Shown here: positions 1-5,507 of the stretch, in pieces
Numbering within the stretch: position 1 is the first letter of the stretch
How the letters are laid out: each line of letters begins with the position of its first letter
Origin: Candidatus Woesearchaeota archaeon
GTDB lineage: Archaea; Nanobdellota; Nanobdellia; Woesearchaeales; 21-14-0-10-32-9
Length of the DNA: 6,691 bases
Assembly (NCBI GenBank): GCA_007116295.1
Contig: SKIS01000034.1
Span: 1-6,691, forward strand
Direction: 5' to 3'
The notes under the pieces: model-generated
The model's input: only the letters and a program-made list of their open reading frames with translations
The model's database searches: none
Told to the model about the DNA's origin: nothing
Position numbers and translations under genes: made by a program

Positions 1-801
1 TCATTTCGACTCACCTACTGCTAAAAGAAAGTCGCCTTTTTTGCAAATCTTAGAGTTACTAACTTGCATAACTTCTCCTGAAATAGGTGAAGGTATGGGG
101 TTTTTATTAGAGCCACGTAGTATTTCTCCAACTATTTGACCTTCAGAAACTTTCTCTAAAGGACTTACAAAAGGAATAAACAATCCTTCTCCTTTGCATA
201 CTACTCTATGTCTAATCAAACCCTTACTTAAAAGCTCAAGACCTAGGCCGTTATGTAACAAAACAGCCACTAGCTTAGAAACTACTAAGTCTATCTCTTT
301 GTTTCTAAGATTTGCAAGACAATTAAGCTCTACTCCAAAGCCTTCAACTCCTAGTTTAGAAAGCTCAACACCTATTGCGCCATCGTAACCGTTTGAAACA
401 TTCCAAACTTGCTCTGGATCAAAAATCTTGACGTTTTTATCAAAATCTTTAAACTGTATTGCTGTTATGCATGTTTTGGAATGAAAACAATGCAAATCTA
501 TAACTAAATCGGTGTCTTTCAAAAAACTAGCTAGTTTAAAGGCTAGTTTTTCTTCGTGGCACCCATTTGGTTTTCCTGGAAAAACTCTGTTAAGATCTTT
601 TTCAACAAAGCGCTTATTTAATCTTAAAGCTTTGTTGTTAACTCCGACTATTTCGAGTTTTCCTCTGTTTACTTTTAATTTCTTCAATTGCTCTGCAACA
701 AGCAAAGGAGATTTCTCATCTCCATGAACGCCTGTTAAAATAACGATTCTAGGCGTTCCTTTTCCTTTACTTGTAATTTGCAGACTATCGTCTATTTTCA
801 T
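1..801 (-). CDS. AstE/AspA-family zinc-dependent deacylase (M14-like)
   Basis: This 266-residue protein belongs to the succinylglutamate desuccinylase/aspartoacylase family, cytoplasmic zinc enzymes that hydrolyse N-acyl amino acids. Visible motifs are GVHGDE (zinc ligands His26 and Glu29), KDLNRVFPG (residues 68-76, with the substrate-binding Asn-Arg pair), DLHCF (third ligand His104) and GVELN with Glu158 as the likely catalytic glutamate. The last 70 or so residues (SPLEKVSEGQIVG, then PIPSPISGEVMQ) look like the small C-terminal beta-barrel of this family. There is no signal peptide or membrane segment. I chose the ATG at 801 because AGGTGAT lies four bases upstream; a GTG at 810 would sit inside that site and add only three residues. 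The TGA stop is the first codon of the window, so the gene is complete. The natural substrate (N-acetylaspartate, succinylglutamate or another acyl compound) cannot be told. Family assignment is firm, substrate is not. Confidence 0.9.
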   Translation of the reverse strand: MKIDDSLQITSKGKGTPRIVILTGVHGDEKSPLLVAEQLKKLKVNRGKLEIVGVNNKALRLNKRFVEKDLNRVFPGKPNGCHEEKLAFKLASFLKDTDLVIDLHCFHSKTCITAIQFKDFDKNVKIFDPEQVWNVSNGYDGAIGVELSKLGVEGFGVELNCLANLRNKEIDLVVSKLVAVLLHNGLGLELLSKGLIRHRVVCKGEGLFIPFVSPLEKVSEGQIVGEILRGSNKNPIPSPISGEVMQVSNSKICKKGDFLLAVGESK

Positions 802-805
802 ATTT

Positions 806-812
806 ATCACCT
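806..812 (-). promoter_or_regulatory. Ribosome binding site of the AstE/AspA-like gene
   Basis: Read on the minus strand this is AGGTGAT, a full match to the complement of the usual archaeal 16S rRNA tail, followed by AAAT and the ATG at 801. It decides the start: the in-frame GTG at 810 is part of this site and is therefore unlikely to be the initiator. Confidence 0.75.
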
Positions 813-850
813 TGTAAATTTTCTATTGTTGTTTACTTTTTCTTACAAAG

Positions 851-930
851 AAAAAAATAGTTTTTCACGACGATAAATCAAGCAGTCTACACCTAGATTG
901 ATTTTTCACTTCGCTTAACACTATTTTTTT
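851..930. repeat. Nested inverted repeat, possible structured RNA or terminator
   Basis: The outer arms AAAAAAATAGT (851-861) and ACTATTTTTTT (920-930) are perfect 11-base inverted complements. Inside, read on the minus strand, AAATCAA pairs with TTGATTT, GCGA can pair with TCGT, and TCTA-GGTG-TAGA makes an apical stem, so most of the 80 bases could fold into one interrupted hairpin. An 8-mer TTTTTCAC also occurs twice in direct orientation (861-868 and 902-909). Because the outer stem ends in seven T residues on either strand, it could terminate transcription in both directions, most relevantly for the exporter operon read from the right. A small RNA, a leader element of the deacylase gene or a small inverted-repeat mobile remnant are alternatives. 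The repeat itself is seen; function is inference. Confidence 0.5.
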
Positions 931-958
931 AGTCTTAAGCAAAATAGAAGTAGAACAC

Positions 959-1009
959 ATAGCTAAAGCTAGAATTAAAAATTACATTTTTTAGCAATTT
1001 TTTAGCTAT
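959..1009. repeat. Inverted repeat downstream of the ABC ATPase gene
   Basis: ATAGCTAAA (959-967) and TTTAGCTAT (1001-1009) are perfect 9-base inverted complements separated by 33 bases. A further outer pair AGAAGT/ACTTCT on either side could extend the stem across an internal loop. It lies about 80 bases past the stop of the exporter ATPase and may protect or shape the 3' end of that transcript. The loop is long and very AT-rich, so chance is a real alternative. Confidence 0.3.
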
Positions 1010-1089
1010 CATAACTTCTTAGAAATAATTTCTCATTTATATAATTTATTGTTACAACTAATTAGTGATGAAAATAAGGATTTTGAACA

Positions 1090-2076
1090 TCATTTAACTT
1101 CTTTATATATTTCCTTTATTACACTCTCGAGTCTTGGCTCCTGTATGCTTAAATCGACAACATCCACACTTGACATAATATCTTTAAGAATTTTATTAAT
1201 GTCTAGATCCTTACTAAGCTTAAGTTCTTTGTAACTTTTACCATCGACTATGATGTCTGCCTTTTTTAGGAGTGATTCAAATTTTTTCTTATTCTTAACT
1301 TTACTATAATCAATTTTAATGTTTGTATGCTTTACATATTTACTTTTAAGCTTTTTTAAACTACCGTCGTAAATAATGGTTCCTTTATCTATAATTACAA
1401 CTCTGTTACAAACTTCTTCGATATCATCCATGTCGTGAGTAGTCAAAATAAAAGTGGTATTGAATTTCTTATTGACTTCATGTAAAAAATTTCTAATTTC
1501 ATCTTTACTAATAGCATCAACGCCAATGGTGGGTTCATCTAAAAACAAAACAGGAGGGTTGTGAAGCAAAGAAGCAATAAACTCGCATTTCATCCTCTCG
1601 CCCAAGCTAAGATTTCTAACAGGTCGCTTAATGATTTCTTTAACACTTAGAAGGTTTGTTAAAAATTCTAAACGCTCCTCAAATATATCTTCTTCAATAC
1701 CATAAATTTCTCGATGAAGATAAAAACTATCTACGGCAGGAATATCAAACCAAAGTTGGGACTTTTGACCAAAAATAACGCCTATATTTTTAACATATTT
1801 CTTTCTGTTCTTTAAAGGATTAAAGCCTAAAATATTAATATCTCCTGAAGTAGGATGTAAGATGCCGCACATCATCTTAATAGTGGTGCTCTTACCAGCA
1901 CCATTAGGACCTAAAAAGCCAACTCTTTCGCCTTTTTCAATCTTTAGATTAATTCCTTTAACTGCCTCAACAAAGACAACATCTCTTTTAATCAAAGACT
2001 TCAAACTATTAAGCAAGCCTTCTTCCTTTTTGTAAATCTTAAAAGTTTTCTTCAAATCTTTCAATTCAATAATCAT
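1090..2076 (-). CDS. ABC-2 type exporter, ATP-binding subunit
   Basis: This 328-residue protein is the ATPase of an ABC exporter and energises the two permeases encoded just upstream. Walker A is GPNGAGKST (residues 56-64), the Q-loop is GQKSQ around 103-107, the signature is LSLGE (156-160) in place of the usual LSGGQ, Walker B is VLFLDEPT (176-183) and the switch histidine is His214 in TTHDMDD. An extra stretch near residues 16-36 between the first strand and Walker A, plus a C-terminal tail of about 90 residues after the ATPase core, match the uncharacterised COG4586 type more than the short drug-export type. The ATG at 2076 is preceded six bases upstream by AGGAGGT, which lies in the last codons of the preceding permease. 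It is the last gene of a three-gene operon. The family is certain, the substrate is unknown. Confidence 0.95.
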   Translation of the reverse strand: MIIELKDLKKTFKIYKKEEGLLNSLKSLIKRDVVFVEAVKGINLKIEKGERVGFLGPNGAGKSTTIKMMCGILHPTSGDINILGFNPLKNRKKYVKNIGVIFGQKSQLWFDIPAVDSFYLHREIYGIEEDIFEERLEFLTNLLSVKEIIKRPVRNLSLGERMKCEFIASLLHNPPVLFLDEPTIGVDAISKDEIRNFLHEVNKKFNTTFILTTHDMDDIEEVCNRVVIIDKGTIIYDGSLKKLKSKYVKHTNIKIDYSKVKNKKKFESLLKKADIIVDGKSYKELKLSKDLDINKILKDIMSSVDVVDLSIQEPRLESVIKEIYKEVK

Positions 2077-2079
2077 ATT

Positions 2080-2844
2080 TCAACCTCCTGCTCCAGTATA
2101 ATTTTTAATGGATTTTCTCCAAATATATAAACTAAGCATAAAAAATATTAGTGTTGTAAGGATAATTGTAAAAGGATAAACTAATTCAAATCCAATTAAA
2201 GCGCTGGCTGGATAATAACTAATAATAAATAAAGGAATAAATATACTAAAGCCAGTTTGAACAACTCTAGGATAAACATTTTTAGGATGTGAAGCGATAT
2301 CCATAAACCTTTCAACTATCTCTATCAATCGAGTAACTTGAACATATTTCATAATTAAGCTAGAAATAAGCAGTATCATAGAAAAATAAAATAATAAAGC
2401 TAGTCCTATATAAACTAAAAATAAAAAGATATTGGGGCTTAGGCTGAGCTGTATGAAGGCGTATATTGCGATTAGAGAGCCTGCTAGCACTTCGGATAAG
2501 CTTTCCCAATCAAAACTTTTACCAAGTAATAAAACTAATTCGTCAACTGGTTTAATTAGAGTGAGTTCTAAATAGCCTGTTCTTACATCTGCTCCTGTAT
2601 TAAAAAAGAAATTATAAAAAAAAGCTCTTCCAAGGCCAAATAAAGCTGTATAAATTCCTATGAATAACAATATTTCGTTAAAGTTCCAATCGGGATAGCT
2701 TGCGCCTGATTGATAAAGCAATATTATGAATAAGGGTGATGCGAGGCTCCAAAGAAGACTGCTTATAAGAGTGGTAAAAAAATCTAGTTTATAACTAAGC
2801 CTAGAACTTATTTTTAAACTCAAAAGTCTAAGGTAGGTTTTCAT
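2080..2844 (-). CDS. ABC-2 type exporter permease (COG3694-like)
   Basis: This 254-residue integral membrane protein has about six hydrophobic segments, near residues 23-44, 58-82, 117-133, 138-165, 197-211 and 222-242. It carries the family pattern of a glycine-rich cytoplasmic stretch followed by a Lys-Pro pair (RTGYLELTLIKP, 89-100), as in permeases that pair with COG4586 ATPases. It probably forms a heterodimer with the product of the preceding gene in the cell membrane. The ATG overlaps the stop of that gene in an ATGA, so translation is likely coupled; a G-rich run (GGGGGT) lies six bases upstream of the start. Its own last codons, encoding Gly-Gly, double as the ribosome binding site of the ATPase gene. 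COG-level assignment rests on recall of family patterns, not a search. Confidence 0.88.
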   Translation of the reverse strand: MKTYLRLLSLKISSRLSYKLDFFTTLISSLLWSLASPLFIILLYQSGASYPDWNFNEILLFIGIYTALFGLGRAFFYNFFFNTGADVRTGYLELTLIKPVDELVLLLGKSFDWESLSEVLAGSLIAIYAFIQLSLSPNIFLFLVYIGLALLFYFSMILLISSLIMKYVQVTRLIEIVERFMDIASHPKNVYPRVVQTGFSIFIPLFIISYYPASALIGFELVYPFTIILTTLIFFMLSLYIWRKSIKNYTGAGG

Positions 2845-3650
2845 GCTCCGACCCCCTGAAAAGTCTTAACCCCTCTTCTCCAAAGAAAGTAAGCAATTAA
2901 ACTAAAGATAATTAACTGAATCGCTCCATAAATTAATAAGAGTAGGGGGGTTATTTCAATTCCTAAAATAACATTATTTCCAACAAACAAAAAAGCAGGG
3001 ATGAAATACATTAAAGGAAAGGGCGTTAATAATATTATGTACTGAATGATTTCTGGAAAAAAAGTTAGAGGCAGAATTCCTCCTGCAAAGAAATATCTTA
3101 AAAGTCTATAAATCCAAGTAATGCCGTTAGGATTTGTAAACCAAAAAATTAAAGTTCCCATAATAAGGGAAAGTAAGTAATTAATAAAGAAAGCAAATAC
3201 GAAGCTTATTAAAAAAAGAGTTAGGTTAGGGGTTAAGAAAAAGTCAAAACCCAGCATTAATCCTACTACAAAAAGCAAAGGAATTGCTTCCATGACAAAA
3301 GCTAATATTCTGCCTCCTATTATTATCCAAAAAGAAAAAAAGGGATAACTAATAGGTTTAATTATGAATTTTATAAAATGACCTTCTCTAATACCATTAT
3401 GAAGCTCAGTGGTTATATGGCTATAAGTAAAGACCAAGATTAATAAGCCAACAATATAATAGCCTACCATTTGGGTCAAATCGAAACCAGCGATGCTGGT
3501 ATTAGGCGAATCTCCGAAGATAGACGTCCATAAAAAAAATTGAGTTAAAAAAAATATGGGAAAACTAATTAAGGTTAGAAGCATTTGGGGCCTATAAGCA
3601 ACACCTTCTTTAATGCCCATTTTTATTATGGATAATACTGGTTTAAACAT
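2841..3650 (-). CDS. ABC-2 type exporter permease (COG4587-like)
   Basis: This 269-residue membrane protein is the first gene of the exporter operon. Hydrophobic segments lie near residues 24-46, 61-80, 105-134, 144-172, 180-224 (probably two) and 234-257. The cytoplasmic stretch IREGHFIKFIIKPISY (87-102) with its Lys-Pro pair is the counterpart of the motif in the second permease, which supports a heterodimeric membrane unit. I chose the ATG at 3650 rather than the upstream ATG at 3668: a TATA box at 3671-3680 is only about 7 bases from 3668 but about 25 bases from 3650, the spacing expected for a leaderless archaeal transcript that begins at or near the start codon. The longer form would add six residues (MQPNKF). 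The transported substrate is not indicated by the sequence or the neighbours. Confidence 0.85.
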   Translation of the reverse strand: MFKPVLSIIKMGIKEGVAYRPQMLLTLISFPIFFLTQFFLWTSIFGDSPNTSIAGFDLTQMVGYYIVGLLILVFTYSHITTELHNGIREGHFIKFIIKPISYPFFSFWIIIGGRILAFVMEAIPLLFVVGLMLGFDFFLTPNLTLFLISFVFAFFINYLLSLIMGTLIFWFTNPNGITWIYRLLRYFFAGGILPLTFFPEIIQYIILLTPFPLMYFIPAFLFVGNNVILGIEITPLLLLIYGAIQLIIFSLIAYFLWRRGVKTFQGVGA

Positions 3651-3670
3651 AAACTTGTTTGGTTGCATGC

Positions 3671-3680
3671 ATTATATAAA
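3671..3680 (-). promoter_or_regulatory. TATA box of the ABC exporter operon
   Basis: Read on the minus strand this is TTTATATAAT, a strong archaeal TATA box match. Its centre is about 25 bases upstream of the ATG at 3650, so transcription should start at or very near that codon. It lies back to back with the plus-strand TATA box at 3701-3708. Confidence 0.65.
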
Positions 3681-3700
3681 CATTATGAATAATAAAAGAA

Positions 3701-3708
3701 TTTAAATA
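3701..3708 (+). promoter_or_regulatory. TATA box of the nucleotidyltransferase-adk operon
   Basis: TTTAAATA is centred about 25 bases upstream of the ATG at 3730, again the leaderless spacing. The two divergent TATA boxes are separated by only 20 bases (3681-3700), so binding of transcription factors at one could affect the other. Confidence 0.6.
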
Positions 3709-3729
3709 AAAAGTGATTAAAAAGTGATT
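3708..3729 (+). repeat. Tandem 11-base duplication before the nucleotidyltransferase start
   Basis: AAAAAGTGATT occurs twice head to tail (3708-3718 and 3719-3729), filling the space between the TATA box and the ATG at 3730. It is either a recent slippage duplication or a paired protein-binding site over the transcription start. Each copy contains GTGAT, which resembles part of a ribosome binding site, but the second copy is only one base from the ATG, too close to work. Confidence 0.6.
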
Positions 3730-4488
3730 ATGGTCGATTATTTAGCTATAACAAATAAGTTTTTAGAAAAGTGGAGAGCCAAAGATGAAGTAATTGGAGC
3801 AGTGCTTGCGGGTGGCTACGTACTTGGAGATCCTTCGAAGCACTCTGATCTTGATATATGTATAATTTTAAGGGAAGATGCAGGGTATAGAGAAAGAGGG
3901 AATAAAATAATTGATGGGGTGCTTATAGAGTATTTTGCTAATCCAATAAAGCAAATTAAAGAATATGTTGAGCATGATGAAAAAAGTGGGCGGAAAATAA
4001 CTGCTCATATGTTTGCAACAGGAAAATTAATATTTTCTAAATCAAAAAAAGTACAAAACTTAATTGAAGATATGAAAAAGGAACTAGAGAGGCCTTTTCC
4101 AAAGCTAAATTCTTTTCAAATAAAAGTAAAGAAATACGGTTTGTGGGATGGCTTAGATAACTTAAAAGAAATACAAAATGATAAAGCTTTTCACATAGCT
4201 TATTACAATTTACTTTATCAAGCTTACGAAGCTTATTTTTTATTCAAAAGAGAAGAAGTAGTAAGACCTTTCAGGTTACACAAATATATGAATAATAAGA
4301 AGTACAGAGAAAAATATGGGTTCGAACTAATAAAGGACAAAAAATTCAATTCATTACTAAAAAACTCTTTAGAGCCTCAATCTAATAAAAAAATGTTGGA
4401 AAGCATAGAGAAATTAGTAAATCATATAATAAAAGAAATGGGTGGATTAAAAGTAGACGGATTTAAAATAAGAGAAAAGCTAAAATGA
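3730..4488 (+). CDS. Nucleotidyltransferase (pol-beta fold) with C-terminal helical domain
   Basis: This 252-residue soluble protein has the nucleotidyltransferase signature AGGYVLGDPSKHSDLDICI: the Gly-Gly pair at residues 28-29 and metal-binding Asp40 and Asp42 in SDLD, with Glu67 (VLIEYF) a plausible third carboxylate. Family members transfer a nucleotide, often AMP, to a small molecule, protein or RNA. Residues from about 130 onward are helical, like the C-terminal half of kanamycin-nucleotidyltransferase-type enzymes, and include RPFRLH (179-184), which fits the Rx4H pattern of HEPN domains. I chose the ATG at 3730 from the leaderless spacing to the TATA box; a GTG at 3724 would add two residues. 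The stop overlaps the start of the adenylate kinase gene as ATGA, so the two are probably made together. Substrate is unknown: resistance enzyme, regulatory AMP transfer or toxin-antitoxin-like activity are all possible. Confidence 0.82.
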   Translation: MVDYLAITNKFLEKWRAKDEVIGAVLAGGYVLGDPSKHSDLDICIILREDAGYRERGNKIIDGVLIEYFANPIKQIKEYVEHDEKSGRKITAHMFATGKLIFSKSKKVQNLIEDMKKELERPFPKLNSFQIKVKKYGLWDGLDNLKEIQNDKAFHIAYYNLLYQAYEAYFLFKREEVVRPFRLHKYMNNKKYREKYGFELIKDKKFNSLLKNSLEPQSNKKMLESIEKLVNHIIKEMGGLKVDGFKIREKLK

Positions 4489-5099
4489 AAATAATACTAT
4501 TAGGAAAGCCAGGGGCTGGAAAAGGTACTCAAGCACAAAAACTTGCAAAAGAAGAAGGTTTTGAAATAATATCTACTGGGGATATAATAAGAAATGAAAT
4601 AAAGCAAGAAACAAATGTTGGAAAACAAATAAAACAGTACGTTTCTAAAGGAGAGCTTGTTCCTGATGAATTCGTAGTGGATTTAGTGATATCTAAATTG
4701 GCTGCTGAAAAAATTATTTTTGATGGTTTTCCAAGAACTTTGGGTCAAGCAAAATTTTTAGAAGAAAAACTAAACATAGACAAAGTAATATTTTTACATG
4801 TAGATGATGAAGTAGTCATAAATAGGATAATAAACAGAGTTATAGTAGTAAAAGATGGTAAATCTTGTAGTTTCAAAAATCAAGAAGAAGCAAAAGAATT
4901 TGTTCAAAGAAATGGTGGTGAAATAAAGCAAAGAAAAGATGACTCCTTAGAAACCATAAAGAACAGGTTAAAGGTTTATCAAGAAAACACTAAGCCATTA
5001 ATAGATTATTACAAATCTTTAAACAAGTTTGAAAGCGTTGATAGTGATCAAAGTATTCAAGAAGTTCATGATGATATTATAAAAAAAATTCATTCATGA
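4485..5099 (+). CDS. adk: Adenylate kinase
   Basis: This 204-residue cytoplasmic enzyme interconverts ATP plus AMP and two ADP. The P-loop is GKPGAGKGT (7-15). AMP-site residues are Thr31, Arg36 (STGDIIR), Arg84 in DGFPRT and Gln88. The catalytic arginines Arg114, Arg118, Arg150 (QRKDD) and Arg161 are all in place. The LID region (about 119-149) has the length of a long-form LID but an unusual sequence, with one cysteine (Cys128) and no four-cysteine zinc site or the usual Tyr-His pair. Translation probably depends on coupling: the ATG overlaps the upstream stop and I see no ribosome binding site. The 3' end overlaps the convergent gene by 10 bases. Another nucleoside monophosphate kinase specificity is possible but less likely, given the conserved Thr31 and Gln88. 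Confidence 0.92.
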   Translation: MKIILLGKPGAGKGTQAQKLAKEEGFEIISTGDIIRNEIKQETNVGKQIKQYVSKGELVPDEFVVDLVISKLAAEKIIFDGFPRTLGQAKFLEEKLNIDKVIFLHVDDEVVINRIINRVIVVKDGKSCSFKNQEEAKEFVQRNGGEIKQRKDDSLETIKNRLKVYQENTKPLIDYYKSLNKFESVDSDQSIQEVHDDIIKKIHS

Positions 5100-5446
5100 G
5101 GGTTTTGCATAAGTGGTCTTTGTCTGAAGTACTGGTTGATAGGCACGAAAATATTTTCGTCAAGCTTGTAGCCTTTGTCTTCGAACAAATCTATGTATTT
5201 GTTGTATCCATCTAATGCTTTAGGTATATTTTTTCCAAACCACTCAATTTCTATGTCGTGGATAGGAATAGTTTTCAATGCTTTTGACTCATTAACATAT
5301 CCAAGCACGCCATTGTGTATTTTGTATGTATTAGGTTTCAATTCGTGAACGCCTTCATATTCATTCACTTTTCCACTAAATCTTTCAATTAATTCTTCTA
5401 ATTCAATTTGGTTTTTTGGTTCTGTTCTTACTAACTTTTTAAACAT
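5090..5446 (-). CDS. Small protein of unknown function
   Basis: I do not recognise this 118-residue protein. It is soluble, with no membrane segment or signal peptide. It begins with a helical charged stretch (residues 1-30), continues with an apparently beta-rich middle (YEGVHELKPNTYKIHNGV, then IHDIEIEWFGKN) and ends in a polar tail containing RQRPLMQNPHE. No cysteines or metal-binding clusters are evident. The ATG at 5446 is chosen because CGGAGG lies about eight bases upstream; an in-frame TTG at 5476 would add ten residues but would run through a palindrome and the ribosome binding site. It converges on adk with a 10-base overlap of the coding ends, and is divergent from the coiled-coil gene at 5588. 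Good ribosome binding site, plausible promoter and ordinary protein-like composition support a real gene. Confidence 0.7.
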   Translation of the reverse strand: MFKKLVRTEPKNQIELEELIERFSGKVNEYEGVHELKPNTYKIHNGVLGYVNESKALKTIPIHDIEIEWFGKNIPKALDGYNKYIDLFEDKGYKLDENIFVPINQYFRQRPLMQNPHE

Positions 5447-5454
5447 TTTTCTCG

Positions 5455-5459
5455 CCTCC
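5455..5459 (-). promoter_or_regulatory. Ribosome binding site deciding the start of the 5090-5446 gene
   Basis: GGAGG on the minus strand, eight bases before the ATG at 5446. It favours this ATG over the in-frame TTG at 5476, so the transcript of this gene should have a short leader, unlike its divergent neighbour. Confidence 0.65.
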
Positions 5460-5460
5460 G

Positions 5461-5473
5461 TTACTTCAAGTAA
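5461..5473. promoter_or_regulatory. Palindrome, candidate operator
   Basis: TTACTTCAAGTAA is a perfect inverted repeat with 6-base arms around one central base. It lies one base upstream of the CGGAGG ribosome binding site of the minus-strand gene and covers the transcription start predicted from the TATA-like box at 5493-5500. A regulator bound here would block that promoter. The symmetry is seen; the operator role is inference. Confidence 0.4.
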
Positions 5474-5492
5474 CAATAATTTAAGTAAGAAA

Positions 5493-5500
5493 GAATATAA
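5493..5500 (-). promoter_or_regulatory. Possible TATA box of the 5090-5446 gene
   Basis: Read on the minus strand this is TTATATTC. With a start of transcription about 25 bases downstream, near 5471, it would leave a leader of roughly 25 bases carrying the GGAGG site. A nearby alternative is TTAAATTA around 5477-5484, so the choice is uncertain. Confidence 0.35.
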
Positions 5501-5507
5501 GTAGTTG

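Larger units (their letters stand above)
802..1089. other. Intergenic region with two inverted-repeat structures, no convincing gene
   Basis: This 288-base gap lies between two minus-strand genes: downstream of the ABC ATPase and upstream of the deacylase. It is very AT-rich with many A and T runs. It contains the 851-930 and 959-1009 inverted repeats described separately, and two copies of the 10-mer ATTTTTTAGC (986-995 and 997-1006). I found no tRNA-like fold, no clear TATA box for the deacylase gene and no reading frame with a ribosome binding site. The oligo-T runs on the minus strand could end the exporter transcript, as archaeal termination often uses T tracts. Otherwise its function is unknown. 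Confidence 0.6.

Noticed and set aside
194..727. Two plus-strand frames within the deacylase gene (194-388 and 512-727)
   Set aside because: Antisense to a gene with a complete catalytic motif set; compositions are shadow-like.
865..960. A 31-codon minus-strand reading frame through the structured spacer element
   Set aside because: No ribosome binding site or suitably spaced TATA box, and the frame runs through the A-run arm of the inverted repeat; the peptide looks like translated noncoding sequence.
802..1089. A tRNA or C/D box guide RNA in the spacer
   Set aside because: No cloverleaf with a recognisable T-loop, and no convincing C box with a paired D box at the right spacing on either strand.
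1049..1234. Plus-strand frame over the end of the ABC ATPase gene
   Set aside because: Antisense to a well-supported gene, Ser/Leu-rich and without start signals.
3730..5099. A classical two-gene MNT-HEPN toxin-antitoxin pair
   Set aside because: The partner gene is a clear adenylate kinase, not a HEPN protein, and the nucleotidyltransferase is much longer than minimal MNT antitoxins; only a HEPN-like motif within the same protein remains as a possibility.
5447..5476. N-terminal extension of the small unknown gene from a TTG start
   Set aside because: The extension would run through a palindrome and a GGAGG site that serves the ATG at 5446.
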